DNA of 23,396 nt from SURF-33 sp964598885 (GTDB taxonomy: Bacteria > Desulfobacterota > Desulfobacteria > Desulfobacterales > Desulfosalsimonadaceae): assembly GCA_964598885.1 (NCBI GenBank), contig CAZRES010000038.1:1-23396 (forward strand), given 5' to 3'. The position numbers and the translations under genes are program-made. Shown here one piece after another: positions 7,601 through 15,513 of this stretch; positions within the stretch are counted from its first letter, which is position 1; every line of letters begins with the position of its first letter. A model generated the notes under the pieces. It made no database searches and was not told the DNA's origin. It worked only from the letters and a program-made list of their open reading frames with translations.

Positions 7601-8990
7601 ATATTTCAAAATCAACCTCACCGGAAAGGAAACCGTTCGGTTACGGGCATCGGCTGACGCGGGATCTCAAGGGTTCCCAAATCACTCATATTCCGGCTCC
7701 CTTCCGCTATCGGCAAAAGGGTCCGCTGCTCCCCTGAACCCGGCAGATGCCATGACCGCCGCTCTTAAACATTATGTGGTGCGCCGGGAAGGCTTGAAAA
7801 CGGTGATTGCCGGTTATCCCTGGTTTCTCGACTGGGGCCGCGACACCCTGATCGCCGCCAGGGGGTTGATCGCCGCGGGAATGACCGCCGAAACGGGCCC
7901 GATTTTAAAACAGTTCGCCCGATTCGAACAAAACGGGACCCTGCCCAACATGATCCGGGGCGATAACTCGGAAAACCGGGATACCTCGGATGCGCCTTTA
8001 TGGTTTTTCGTGGCCTGCGATGAATTTATATCCGCGTCCAATGATCCCGGTTTTTTGGAAGTGCGATGCGGCAAGCGTAAAATCCGTGATATTCTGGTAT
8101 CCATCGCTCAATCCTATATGGCCGGCACTCCCAACGGCATCCGCATGGATTCGGACTCCGGACTGATTTACAGTCCCGCGCATTTCACCTGGATGGATAC
8201 CAACTTTCCGGCGGGCACGCCCAGAAAGGGTTATCCTGTTGAAATACAGGCTCTCTGGCATTATGCCTTGCGCTTTCTTTCCCGCATTGATATAGATCAT
8301 CGCAGATCCCGCTGGGGGGCGGCGGCCGAAAAGGTTGAACATGCCGTGTGGGAATATTTTTATCGCAAAAAAGACGGGTATCTGTCCGACTGTCTGCATG
8401 CGGATGCCGGGGTCCGGGCGGCTGACGCCGTGGCCGATGACGCCCTGCGCTCCAATCAACTCTATGCGGTTACCCTGGGGGCCGTCAGCGATATCGACAT
8501 GATCCGCAGCATTGTTACCAGCTGTGAGACGCTGATCGTTCCGGGCGCCATCCGCAGCCTGGCGGACCGGCCCGTCGTTCATCCCCTTCCGGTGGTCTTC
8601 AATAACCGGCTTTGCAATGATCCCCGTCATCCCTATCAGGGGGTATATGCCGGCGATGAGGATACCCGGCGTAAACCGGCATATCATAACGGCACCGCAT
8701 GGACCTGGGGATTCCCGGCATTCTGCGAAGCCTGGCATATTGCCTATGGAGATGCCGGGAAAAAAACCGCCATCGATTTCATGGGCAGCAGCAGCCTTCT
8801 GATGAACAGCGGATGCGCCGGTCAGATCCCGGAAATCGTCGATGGAAACTATCCCCATCAGCAGCGGGGATGTGATGCCCAGGCATGGGGAGTCAGCGAA
8901 TGGCTGCGGGTATGGAATCGTTTGCATCCACTAGAAACAGGGCGCAAACGAACCCTTTCAAACCACTCTAGAGCACAGGAGGCCGTATGA
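4632..8990 (+). CDS. Bifunctional glycogen debranching enzyme: GH13 domain fused to amylo-alpha-1,6-glucosidase (GH133)
   Basis: A 1452-residue cytoplasmic protein. After an N-terminal beta-sandwich-like region (about 1-125) comes a GH13 barrel with all four signature regions: DIAPNH from D254, GFRCD with the nucleophile candidate D327, FFLEG with the acid/base candidate E356, and ETHDNN with H414 and D415. Residues about 600-1030 form a less conserved linker and sandwich. The C-terminal third is an amylo-1,6-glucosidase (alpha/alpha-barrel) domain: YPWFLDWGRDTLIA (D1067, D1071), FTWMDTN followed by PVEIQALWHYAL, DDALRSNQLYA, YHNGTAWTW (1351-1359) and EIVDGNYP with E1401. The two catalytic parts suggest 4-alpha-glucan transfer followed by 1,6-branch hydrolysis, as in animal and yeast debranching enzyme. 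The activity assignment of the GH13 half is inference. AGGAG sits 4 bases before the ATG. First gene of the operon; its stop overlaps the next start by 4 bases. Confidence 0.9.
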   Translation: MHLTQSPEPGTHRVMFKGDIITFTLTLSENRPGRAWLRTNLGHGRTIRREIIRAVIRSEPVLARDWYDIPMAPAGACRHQVTLGLSEIGHFEAKCYFLESDDSVPLWPAGENFCINVDPADTCCANIIYNAFVRQFGPNKSGEFKAQHDHPDLVKRLDDTGYSVIPPSGTFRDLIAHLDFIFGHLGCRILHLLPVNPTPTTYGRMGRFGSPYAALSFTAVDPALAVFDPKATPLEQFIELVDAVHARNAKIIIDIAPNHTGWAAELHETHPEWLVRDKDGKIEAPGAWGVIWEDLARLDYRYRKLWEYMAGVFLTWCRRGVDGFRCDAGYMIPVPAWRYIIASVRESFPDTIFFLEGLGGKISVTRELLNNAGFNWAYSELFQNYDRRQMEHYLPEAIAISRQDGALIHFAETHDNNRLAAQSPDYAAMRTALCALFSEQGGFGFANGVEWFATEKINVHDAGSLNWGSQHNQVDRIRRINHLLRSHPAFFDQTDLQMIQKGNGNSLVMLRHHRPTGKRLLIAVNLDIHGPGAACWTERDAGFPCNGCRDLLTGQTVLPEKTGDLWRLEMSPGQVCCLTPDGNDDHIPEADASAAFSIPNRIRHQCLRALALDIHHFYHNTSDLDQFDPDRAAKALAADPMEFCRQMNPHSSEPRVISWRWPEDCRRHVMIPPDHFLLIRSPAPFRAAIIETRSSSSRDRIMVVANSVEAAEGSHFTIFPPRPARRRHMHSILKISLFQSEKHTHVEAPLLFLTNGDDIRVRRRFDRHRLLATPLRFLGTNGRGGMMRAHAFWGALESKYDALLGANLHPNVPVDRRMMLIRCRAWLVFQGYSQEVSIDALTAFYCDSDTGCRWEFSIPSGQGQHVILDAVAVMAEDRNQVDIFFTRRIMEPRADQLPGHKPVTLIVRPDIDDRSFHENTKAYRGPENAWPDQCRRRSRGFYFQPDSHHELDMEASSGIFVWEPEWQYMTYLPLEADRGMDAHTDLFSPGYFKINLTGKETVRLRASADAGSQGFPNHSYSGSLPLSAKGSAAPLNPADAMTAALKHYVVRREGLKTVIAGYPWFLDWGRDTLIAARGLIAAGMTAETGPILKQFARFEQNGTLPNMIRGDNSENRDTSDAPLWFFVACDEFISASNDPGFLEVRCGKRKIRDILVSIAQSYMAGTPNGIRMDSDSGLIYSPAHFTWMDTNFPAGTPRKGYPVEIQALWHYALRFLSRIDIDHRRSRWGAAAEKVEHAVWEYFYRKKDGYLSDCLHADAGVRAADAVADDALRSNQLYAVTLGAVSDIDMIRSIVTSCETLIVPGAIRSLADRPVVHPLPVVFNNRLCNDPRHPYQGVYAGDEDTRRKPAYHNGTAWTWGFPAFCEAWHIAYGDAGKKTAIDFMGSSSLLMNSGCAGQIPEIVDGNYPHQQRGCDAQAWGVSEWLRVWNRLHPLETGRKRTLSNHSRAQEAV

Positions 8991-9295
8991 GCCTGAAAAA
9001 ACAATTTCTGAAAACAAAACCAGTTTGTAAGGTGACATTCCGTCTGTCCCGGAAAGAAGTTCCCGGCGCTGAGCACGTCCATATTGTGGGAGAATTCAAT
9101 AACTGGAGCACCCGTCAGAGCCCCATGAAAAGACTCAAAGACGGCGCGTTCACCCTGACCCTGAACCTTGAAACCGGACGCGGTTATCAGTTCCGTTATC
9201 TCGTGGATAACGAAAACTGGATTAATGATCCGGCCGCTGACGCCTATGTCCCCAGCGGCTTTTCGGGCAGTGAAAATGCCGTGGTTTCTCTTTAA
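8987..9295 (+). CDS. Stand-alone CBM48 / AMPK-beta-like glycogen-binding protein
   Basis: A 102-residue protein that is almost wholly one carbohydrate-binding module of the CBM48 (isoamylase N-terminal/AMPK-beta) type, starting near residue 13. VHIVGEFNNWS, LETGRGYQFRYLVDNENWINDP and the closing SENAVVSL follow the animal AMPK-beta glycogen-binding domain. The residues known there to hold glycogen are matched by W40, R70 (Lys in AMPK-beta), W78 and N97. There is no catalytic domain and no signal peptide, so it likely binds the cytoplasmic glucan granule, perhaps to recruit or modulate the neighbouring enzymes (inference). Its ATG lies in an ATGA overlap with the debranching-enzyme stop, which suggests translational coupling. 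The phosphorylase gene follows after 37 bases. Confidence 0.85.
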   Translation: MSLKKQFLKTKPVCKVTFRLSRKEVPGAEHVHIVGEFNNWSTRQSPMKRLKDGAFTLTLNLETGRGYQFRYLVDNENWINDPAADAYVPSGFSGSENAVVSL

Positions 9296-9332
9296 TTGCT
9301 ATGTTTATTATTTATAAAAGGAAGAATCGCAG

Positions 9333-11882
9333 ATGAGCTACATCCAGACCTATCAGGTCTACCCCAAAGTCCCGGAATCACTATCTTTTGCTGAAAAAAT
9401 CGTTCTTAATCTCTGGTGGACATGGAACCTTGACGCCATTGAGTTGCTTCGACGCATCGACGCCAAAATCTGGAACCGCTCCGGCCGCAATCCCATCAAT
9501 TTTTTTACCATGATTCCCCAGAAACAGCTTGAGGCGATCTCGCACGATGAAAGCTTCATGGCCCATTTTCATCGAGTCAAGGAAGCATTTGAAACGCAAG
9601 TGGAAAAGCCGTCTCACTATATTGAAAGTGACAAACAGGTAAAAGGAACCATTGCGTATTTTTCCATGGAATACGGCATTCATGAATGTCTTCCTCTCTA
9701 TGCCGGAGGATTGGGGATGCTTGCCGGCGATCATCTCAAAGCCTCTTCCGATCGGGGCGAACCGATGGTCGCCGTCGGGCTTCTGTATCGCAAAGGATAT
9801 TTTCGCCAGTACATGGATCAAAACGGCTGGCAGCAAGAGGACTATCCGGAGACCGATCTGTTCCAGCTTCCCATCGACCGGGCCAAGGATAAGGAGGGAA
9901 ACGATCTTTATATCAACATCGCGGGACCGGATGGTTTTCTATATGTCCAAGTATTTAAAGTCATGGTGGGTCGGATACCCCTGATTCTGCTCGACACCAA
10001 TGTCCGGGAAAACCCCCCGGAAAAGCGCAATATTACTTCCAGACTTTACGTGGCCGATGCCAAAATCCGGCTGGCCCAGGAAGTGATTTTGGGCATCGGC
10101 GGCATGCGCGCCCTGGATGCCATGGGAATACATCCAGAGGTGTGCCATCTCAATGAAGGCCACTGCTCTTTCGTGGGTGTGGAACGCCTGGCCCAGATCA
10201 TGCGACGACATGCGATCGATCTGCATGCGGCCCATGAAATCATTCCCCGGGCCACGGTTTTTACCACCCACACGCCTGTGGCCGCCGGACATGATGAGTT
10301 CCCCATGGATATGGTGGTTCCCTATCTTAAGCCCTATGAAAAAGAATTCGGCATACCCCTCAACGATATCCTGGGATGGGGAAAAATCGGCCCCAATGGC
10401 GACCACGGGCATTTTTCCATGTTCGGTCTCGGCCTGCGCATGGCGCGCTACCTCAACGGCGTTTCTGAATTGCACGGAAAGGTGGCCCGAAAGATGTGGA
10501 ACAGCGTCTGGCCTGCTCTTCCCGAGGATGAAGTCCCCATCGGCCATATCACCAACGGAGTTCATGTGCCTTCGTGGATTTCCATCGAGAACTCAATGCT
10601 TTTTGATCGGTATCTGGGACCCAACTGGCATCTGAAAACCTGGCGAAAGCCCGAGGTCATCGAGCGTCTCAACGACATCTACGATGAAGAACTATGGCGC
10701 GCTCATGAAATGAGCCGGGCTCGCCTGATCCGCACCTGCCGAAACCTTATGGTCACGCAGTACGGTCGCCGGAACGCACCCAAAGCCATCATGGAAGGGG
10801 CGGCCGCCGTTTTAGATCATGACGCCCTGACCATCGGATTCGCCAGACGATTCGCCACCTACAAGCGCGCTTATCTGCTCATGCGGGATCCCGAACGCTT
10901 CGAGGCCATGCTCACTTCCAAAGACCACCCGGTCCAGATCATCATGGCCGGAAAGGCCCATCCCCGGGATAATGAAGGCAAGGAGGTCATCCGCAGCCTG
11001 ATCGAGTTCGCCCGTCGGGAAAAAATCCGCCACCGGTTCATTTTTTTAGAAGATTATGATCCCTATATCGCCCGGCATCTGATTCAGGGATGCGATATCT
11101 GGCTCAACACCCCCCGCAGACCTCTTGAAGCCTGCGGTACCTCCGGCATTAAGGCCGCGGCCAACGGCGTCTTGAACGTCAGCATCCTGGACGGCTGGTG
11201 GTGTGAGGGATACAGCCCGGAAACCGGCTGGAAAATCGGAAACGGTGAAGAATATCACGATCATGAATATCAGGATGACGTGGAAAGCCAGGCGCTTTAC
11301 AATGTTCTGGAAAACGAAGTGATCCCCTGTTTTTATGATCGAAAAAATGGCGACACGCCGGACAAGTGGATCAAAAAAATGAAAGCATCCATGAAAATGG
11401 TCCTAAGCCGTTTCTGCGCTCACGGCATGGTGGGAAAATATGCGGTATCCTATCAGGAAGCCGTCGAGCAATTCGAAAAACTTCTCGCCGACAACGCCCA
11501 GGAGGCGCATAAACTAAAAGAGCTTCATCACCGTCTCAAGACCGAATGGCATGCCATTCAGGTCGCGCATCCGGTACGAAATCTTGACGGCCCGTTCCGT
11601 GTGGGTGATGAGTTTAAAATCACCACCTCGGTATTTCTCGGGAATCTCACGCCCAATGATGTGGAAGTGGAGCTCTGTTATGGTAAAATGAAAACCGTTG
11701 AGCACTTGGATACCATCCAGATTGAAAAGATGGACGTCATGGAGGATCACGGAAACGGCCATTTTGTCTACGGTTGTGTTCTGCCATGCAATATTTCCGG
11801 TCGTTTCGGGCTCACGTGCCGCATCACCCCCAAGGGCGACAAAATGCTCAAGTATGCGCCGGGATTGATTACCTGGGCGTAA
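9333..11882 (+). CDS. glgP: Alpha-glucan (glycogen) phosphorylase, DUF3417-containing type
   Basis: An 849-residue GT35 enzyme that releases glucose-1-phosphate from the ends of alpha-1,4-glucan using pyridoxal phosphate. Residues about 10-115 form the N-terminal DUF3417 region (VLNLWWTWNLDAIELL, IWNRSGRNPINFF) typical of the alternative bacterial and archaeal glucan phosphorylases rather than the E. coli GlgP/MalP type. The YFSMEYGIHECLPLYAGGLG segment, HLNEGH, TTHTPVAAGHDEF and FARRFATYKRA are conserved family blocks. The cofactor lysine is predicted at K607 in EACGTSGIKAAANG, followed by NVSILDGWWCEGY. The C-terminal 130 residues after about 715 are an extra region with helices and beta strands. 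AAAAGGAAG precedes the ATG at good spacing. It sits between the binding module and the synthase genes. Confidence 0.92.
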   Translation: MSYIQTYQVYPKVPESLSFAEKIVLNLWWTWNLDAIELLRRIDAKIWNRSGRNPINFFTMIPQKQLEAISHDESFMAHFHRVKEAFETQVEKPSHYIESDKQVKGTIAYFSMEYGIHECLPLYAGGLGMLAGDHLKASSDRGEPMVAVGLLYRKGYFRQYMDQNGWQQEDYPETDLFQLPIDRAKDKEGNDLYINIAGPDGFLYVQVFKVMVGRIPLILLDTNVRENPPEKRNITSRLYVADAKIRLAQEVILGIGGMRALDAMGIHPEVCHLNEGHCSFVGVERLAQIMRRHAIDLHAAHEIIPRATVFTTHTPVAAGHDEFPMDMVVPYLKPYEKEFGIPLNDILGWGKIGPNGDHGHFSMFGLGLRMARYLNGVSELHGKVARKMWNSVWPALPEDEVPIGHITNGVHVPSWISIENSMLFDRYLGPNWHLKTWRKPEVIERLNDIYDEELWRAHEMSRARLIRTCRNLMVTQYGRRNAPKAIMEGAAAVLDHDALTIGFARRFATYKRAYLLMRDPERFEAMLTSKDHPVQIIMAGKAHPRDNEGKEVIRSLIEFARREKIRHRFIFLEDYDPYIARHLIQGCDIWLNTPRRPLEACGTSGIKAAANGVLNVSILDGWWCEGYSPETGWKIGNGEEYHDHEYQDDVESQALYNVLENEVIPCFYDRKNGDTPDKWIKKMKASMKMVLSRFCAHGMVGKYAVSYQEAVEQFEKLLADNAQEAHKLKELHHRLKTEWHAIQVAHPVRNLDGPFRVGDEFKITTSVFLGNLTPNDVEVELCYGKMKTVEHLDTIQIEKMDVMEDHGNGHFVYGCVLPCNISGRFGLTCRITPKGDKMLKYAPGLITWA

Positions 11883-11889
11883 GCGGGAA

Positions 11890-11932
11890 CCCGAGAGTCG
11901 GGAACAAAAGAAAAAAAAGCCGCTTTCAGCGG
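11890..11932 (+). other. Two small hairpins between the phosphorylase and synthase genes
   Basis: CCCGA-GAG-TCGGG (11890-11902) and CCGCT-TTC-AGCGG (11920-11932) are perfect 5-bp stems with 3-base loops, separated by an A-rich stretch. The second ends six bases before the AAGG ribosome site of the synthase gene. No T run follows either, so they are not terminators; RNA processing or translation control is possible. Confidence 0.4.
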
Positions 11933-11950
11933 AAAATAAGGTTAACGCTG

Positions 11951-13465
11951 ATGACAAAAGAGAATAATCCCAAACCCCGGATCTTGATCGTAACCCCGGA
12001 GGTCACCTATCTTCCCAGGGGAATGGGTGTGGAGGCCTACAGCATGACCGCCAAGGCCGGCGGTATGGCTGATGTGTCCGCTTCTCTGATCGCCGCGTTG
12101 TTTGACCAGGGGGCCGACGTTCATGTCGCTCTGCCGAATTATCGGGCCATGTTCGACACCCATCTGGATCCGATCCTTCGAACGCAGAACCAGATGATCC
12201 GCAGCCGGATGCCCGAAGACCGTATTCATCTGGCCGAAGACCGCGCCTTTTTTTACCTCCATAATGTCTATTCCAGCTACGGCACCGAAAATATGCGGAT
12301 TTCCCTGGCCTTTCAGCGCGAAGTCATGAATCATATCGTGCCCTGGGTAAAACCCGATCTGATCCACTGCAATGACTGGATGACGGCTCTGATCCCTGCC
12401 ATGTCCCGGCGCATGGAAATTCCATGTCTGTTTACCATCCACAATATCCACACGGTCAAAACCACCCTGGCCCACATTGAAGACCGGGGCATTGATGCGG
12501 CGTATTTCTGGGACAACCTGTATTACGAGCAGATGGCCGAGGAATATGAATCAAGCCGGGAAAACAATCCGGTGGATTTTCTTACCAGCGGCGTTTTCGC
12601 TGCCCATTTCGTCAACACCGTCAGTCCCATGTTTTTAAGGGAAATTGTTGACGGATACCACGATTTCGTCTCTCCCCATCTCCGGCGGGAGCTGCAAAAC
12701 AAATTCTACGCTGATTGCGCGGCCGGTGTTCTCAATGCCCCGGATCCCGGATTCAATCCAAAGACCGATAAAAATCTCGTCCGTCAGTTCAAACCCCAAG
12801 ATCATGCCATCGGCAAACTATACAACAAGCGATTCCTTCAGAATACCCTGGGCCTGATCCAGGATGACAACGCCCCGATTTTTTTCTGGCCCCATCGCAT
12901 GGATACAATTCAGAAAGGATGCCAACTCCTGGCCGACATTCTCTACCACGTGACCGATATTTATCATGAGCGGAACCTGCAGATCATTTTCGTCGCCGAT
13001 GGCCCGTTCAAGGGTCATTTTTCCGATATCGTCAATTATCATGGTCTTCACGACCGGGTGGCGGTCTGGGATTTTAATGAACGTCTGTCGCGCATCGCCT
13101 ATGCGGCCTCGGATTTCATTCTCATGCCGTCCTTGTTTGAACCCTGTGGACTGGCTCAGATGATTGCCCCCATATACGGATCACTTCCCGTGGCAAGGGA
13201 TACGGGAGGCATCCATGATACGGTTTCCCCTCTGGATGCGGACAATCATCGGGGAAATGGATTTTTATTCGATACCTACGATTCCGGCGGTCTGCTCTGG
13301 GCGATTCATGAGGCCATGCGCTTTTATGAGCGTCCCGCAAAACAGCGGGAGGCTGAAATTCGGCGGATCATGACCCATGCGGTTGAAACCTTCAATCACG
13401 ACGTGACGGCACGATGGTACATTGAGCTCTATGAACGCATGCTTCAACGCCCTTTGCTGGTCTAA
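11951..13465 (+). CDS. glgA: Glycogen synthase (GT5)
   Basis: A 504-residue glycosyltransferase that extends alpha-1,4-glucan from a nucleotide glucose. GT5 landmarks are present: KAGGMADV with K35 in the place of the sugar-nucleotide-binding lysine of E. coli GlgA (KTGGLADV), HCNDW, FTIHNIH, GVLNAPD, a PHRMDTIQKG block keeping the Arg and Lys of the usual SRL..QKG motif, and PSLFEPCGLAQM with the catalytic-type glutamate E397. The segment between the first strand and K35 is about 12 residues longer than in E. coli GlgA. ATG at 11951 has AAGG nine bases upstream; the frame is open back to 11774 but that part overlaps the phosphorylase gene and has no ribosome site. ADP- versus UDP-glucose use cannot be decided. 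The branching-enzyme gene follows after 18 bases. Confidence 0.9.
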   Translation: MTKENNPKPRILIVTPEVTYLPRGMGVEAYSMTAKAGGMADVSASLIAALFDQGADVHVALPNYRAMFDTHLDPILRTQNQMIRSRMPEDRIHLAEDRAFFYLHNVYSSYGTENMRISLAFQREVMNHIVPWVKPDLIHCNDWMTALIPAMSRRMEIPCLFTIHNIHTVKTTLAHIEDRGIDAAYFWDNLYYEQMAEEYESSRENNPVDFLTSGVFAAHFVNTVSPMFLREIVDGYHDFVSPHLRRELQNKFYADCAAGVLNAPDPGFNPKTDKNLVRQFKPQDHAIGKLYNKRFLQNTLGLIQDDNAPIFFWPHRMDTIQKGCQLLADILYHVTDIYHERNLQIIFVADGPFKGHFSDIVNYHGLHDRVAVWDFNERLSRIAYAASDFILMPSLFEPCGLAQMIAPIYGSLPVARDTGGIHDTVSPLDADNHRGNGFLFDTYDSGGLLWAIHEAMRFYERPAKQREAEIRRIMTHAVETFNHDVTARWYIELYERMLQRPLLV

Positions 13466-13483
13466 ACCTGTGAAAGATTTTTT

Positions 13484-15508
13484 ATGAATGATTCCATCGA
13501 CAAAGCTGCACATTCTCTTCTATCATCCGATGCGCTTCTGGAACCTTATACCGCGGATATCAAACGACGTATCGCCGCCATTTTAGCCACGGAAAGCCGG
13601 CTGACCGGCAAAAAAATGCCGCTGGCCGATTTTGCGGCCGGTCATGAATTTTTTGGCCTGCATTTTGACGGCAATGAATGGATATTTCGGGAATGGGCGC
13701 CCAATGCCGAAACCATTTATCTGCTGTGCGACGGCACCGGATGGCGGGAAATGCCCCGTTACCGCCTGCAGCGCACCGTGCCTGACGGCGTATGGGAAAT
13801 ACGGCTGCCGGCAACGGCGCTTGCGCACATGGATCTTTATCGGCTCAGGATCTACTGGAACGGCGGTGTCGGGGACCGGATTCCCGCATACGCCAGGCGG
13901 GTGATCCAGGATCCGGATACCCTGATTTTCAATGCCCAGGTCTGGCTCCCGGAAAATCCTTACCAGTGGCAATATCCGGATTTCCGCTGCAAGGGCGATG
14001 CGCTTCTGGTCTATGAAGCCCATGTCGGCATGGCCCAGGAAAAGGAGGGAATCGGAACATATGCGGATTTCCGAAAAAAAACTCTCCCGCGCATCATTGC
14101 GGCCGGATACAACGCCATCCAGCTCATGGCCATCCAGGAGCATCCTTATTATGCGTCCTTTGGATATCAGGTATCGAGTTTTTTTGCCGCATCATCGCGA
14201 TTCGGCACGCCGGATGAATTAAAAGCCCTTATCGACGAGGCTCACGGTGCGGGCATTTGCGTCATTATAGATCTGATCCACTCCCACGCGGTCAATAACG
14301 AGGTGGAAGGTCTCAGCCGGTTTGACGGCACGTCCTATCAATATTTTCATGACGGACCCCGGGGACGGCACCCGGCATGGGATTCCCGTTGTTTTGATTA
14401 CGGCAAGGTCCAGGTGCTTCATTTTCTGCTCTCCAACTGTCGGTTCTGGCTGGATGAATACCGGATGGACGGATTTCGATTCGACGGGATTACCAGCATG
14501 CTCTACCTGGATCACGGCCTGGGCCGCGCATTTGTTTCCTATGACGATTATTTTTCGGGCAACGTGGATGAGGACGCCCTCACCTACCTGGCTCTTGCCA
14601 ACAAGACCATTCATGATGTCCGGCCCGATGCGGTCACCATAGCCGAAGATATTTCCGGTATGCCGGGCCTGGCCGTACCCGTGGCATCCGGCGGGTTTGG
14701 TTTCGATTATCGTTTTGCCATGGGAATCGCTGATTACTGGATCAAACTGACCAAGGATACTCCGGATGAGAACTGGCCGCTGGCACACTTATGGTTTGAA
14801 CTCACCAATCGTCGGCACGGGGAAAAAACCATCTCTTATGCCGAATCGCATGACCAGGCGCTGGTTGGCGATCAGACACTGATTTTTCGAATGATCGGTG
14901 CGGCAATATTTGATCATATGAGCGCTAATGACGATGATCCAGGAGTCGACAGAGGGATTGCCCTCCACAAGATGATCCGGCTCATTACCCTGGCCACGGC
15001 AGGACATGGATATCTCAATTTCATGGGCAATGAATTCGGCCATCCCGAATGGATTGATTTTCCCCGGAAAGAAAACGAATGGAGTTACAAATATGCCCGC
15101 CGGCAATGGTCTCTTGCCGATAATCCAAAGCTGAAATATCATTATCTGGGAAGATTTGACAACGACATGATCGCTCTGGCGCGAAAACACGATCTTCCCG
15201 GCCCGCCGGAACCCGAGCTGCTTTCCGCGCACGATGAGGACAAGGTCATTGCGTTTGCGCGGGGCCGGCTGGTTTTTGCCTTTAATTTCCACCCGGTAAC
15301 ATCGTATCCGGACTACGGTTTTGTTGCACCGGCCGGCAAATACCGGATGATCTTAACTACCGATGACGCCCGGTACGACGGCCACAAACGACTGAAAAAA
15401 AATCAAGTTCATTTCACGCAGTACGATGAGCATAACAGGCGGAATCAGCTGCTGCTCTATCTTCCTTCCCGAACGGCCGTGGTACTGATGCGGGAAGACC
15501 AAGGATAA
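13484..15508 (+). CDS. glgB: 1,4-alpha-glucan branching enzyme, eukaryotic type (GH13_8-like)
   Basis: A 674-residue branching enzyme that cuts alpha-1,4-chains and rejoins them as 1,6-branches. An N-terminal CBM48-type sandwich (about 50-160, FREWAPNAETIYLLCD) precedes a GH13 barrel: DLIHSH, GFRFDGITSMLY with nucleophile D334, TIAEDISGMP with E388, and YAESHDQALVGDQT with H456 and D457. A C-terminal beta domain ends in LLLYLPSRTAVVL. Long blocks such as VDEDALTYLALANK, RGIALHKMIRLIT and LNFMGNEFGHPEWIDFPR match human and yeast GBE far better than E. coli GlgB, so this is the eukaryotic-type subfamily, also known from some bacteria. The ribosome site is weak (GAAAG nine bases away), consistent with reliance on coupling to the synthase gene 18 bases upstream. 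The kinase gene starts 6 bases after the stop. Confidence 0.92.
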   Translation: MNDSIDKAAHSLLSSDALLEPYTADIKRRIAAILATESRLTGKKMPLADFAAGHEFFGLHFDGNEWIFREWAPNAETIYLLCDGTGWREMPRYRLQRTVPDGVWEIRLPATALAHMDLYRLRIYWNGGVGDRIPAYARRVIQDPDTLIFNAQVWLPENPYQWQYPDFRCKGDALLVYEAHVGMAQEKEGIGTYADFRKKTLPRIIAAGYNAIQLMAIQEHPYYASFGYQVSSFFAASSRFGTPDELKALIDEAHGAGICVIIDLIHSHAVNNEVEGLSRFDGTSYQYFHDGPRGRHPAWDSRCFDYGKVQVLHFLLSNCRFWLDEYRMDGFRFDGITSMLYLDHGLGRAFVSYDDYFSGNVDEDALTYLALANKTIHDVRPDAVTIAEDISGMPGLAVPVASGGFGFDYRFAMGIADYWIKLTKDTPDENWPLAHLWFELTNRRHGEKTISYAESHDQALVGDQTLIFRMIGAAIFDHMSANDDDPGVDRGIALHKMIRLITLATAGHGYLNFMGNEFGHPEWIDFPRKENEWSYKYARRQWSLADNPKLKYHYLGRFDNDMIALARKHDLPGPPEPELLSAHDEDKVIAFARGRLVFAFNFHPVTSYPDYGFVAPAGKYRMILTTDDARYDGHKRLKKNQVHFTQYDEHNRRNQLLLYLPSRTAVVLMREDQG

Positions 15509-15513
15509 AGATC

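Noticed and set aside
7998..8927. Long minus-strand frame of 309 codons within the debranching-enzyme gene
   Set aside because: Antisense to the conserved glucosidase domain, with no family features; a by-product of codon bias on the coding strand. The same holds for the long antisense frames at 4947-5807, 5898-6509 and 16194-16955.
11774..11950. N-terminal extension of the glycogen synthase reading frame
   Set aside because: It overlaps the phosphorylase gene, has no ribosome site, and the GT5 fold begins just after the ATG at 11951, which has an AAGG site.
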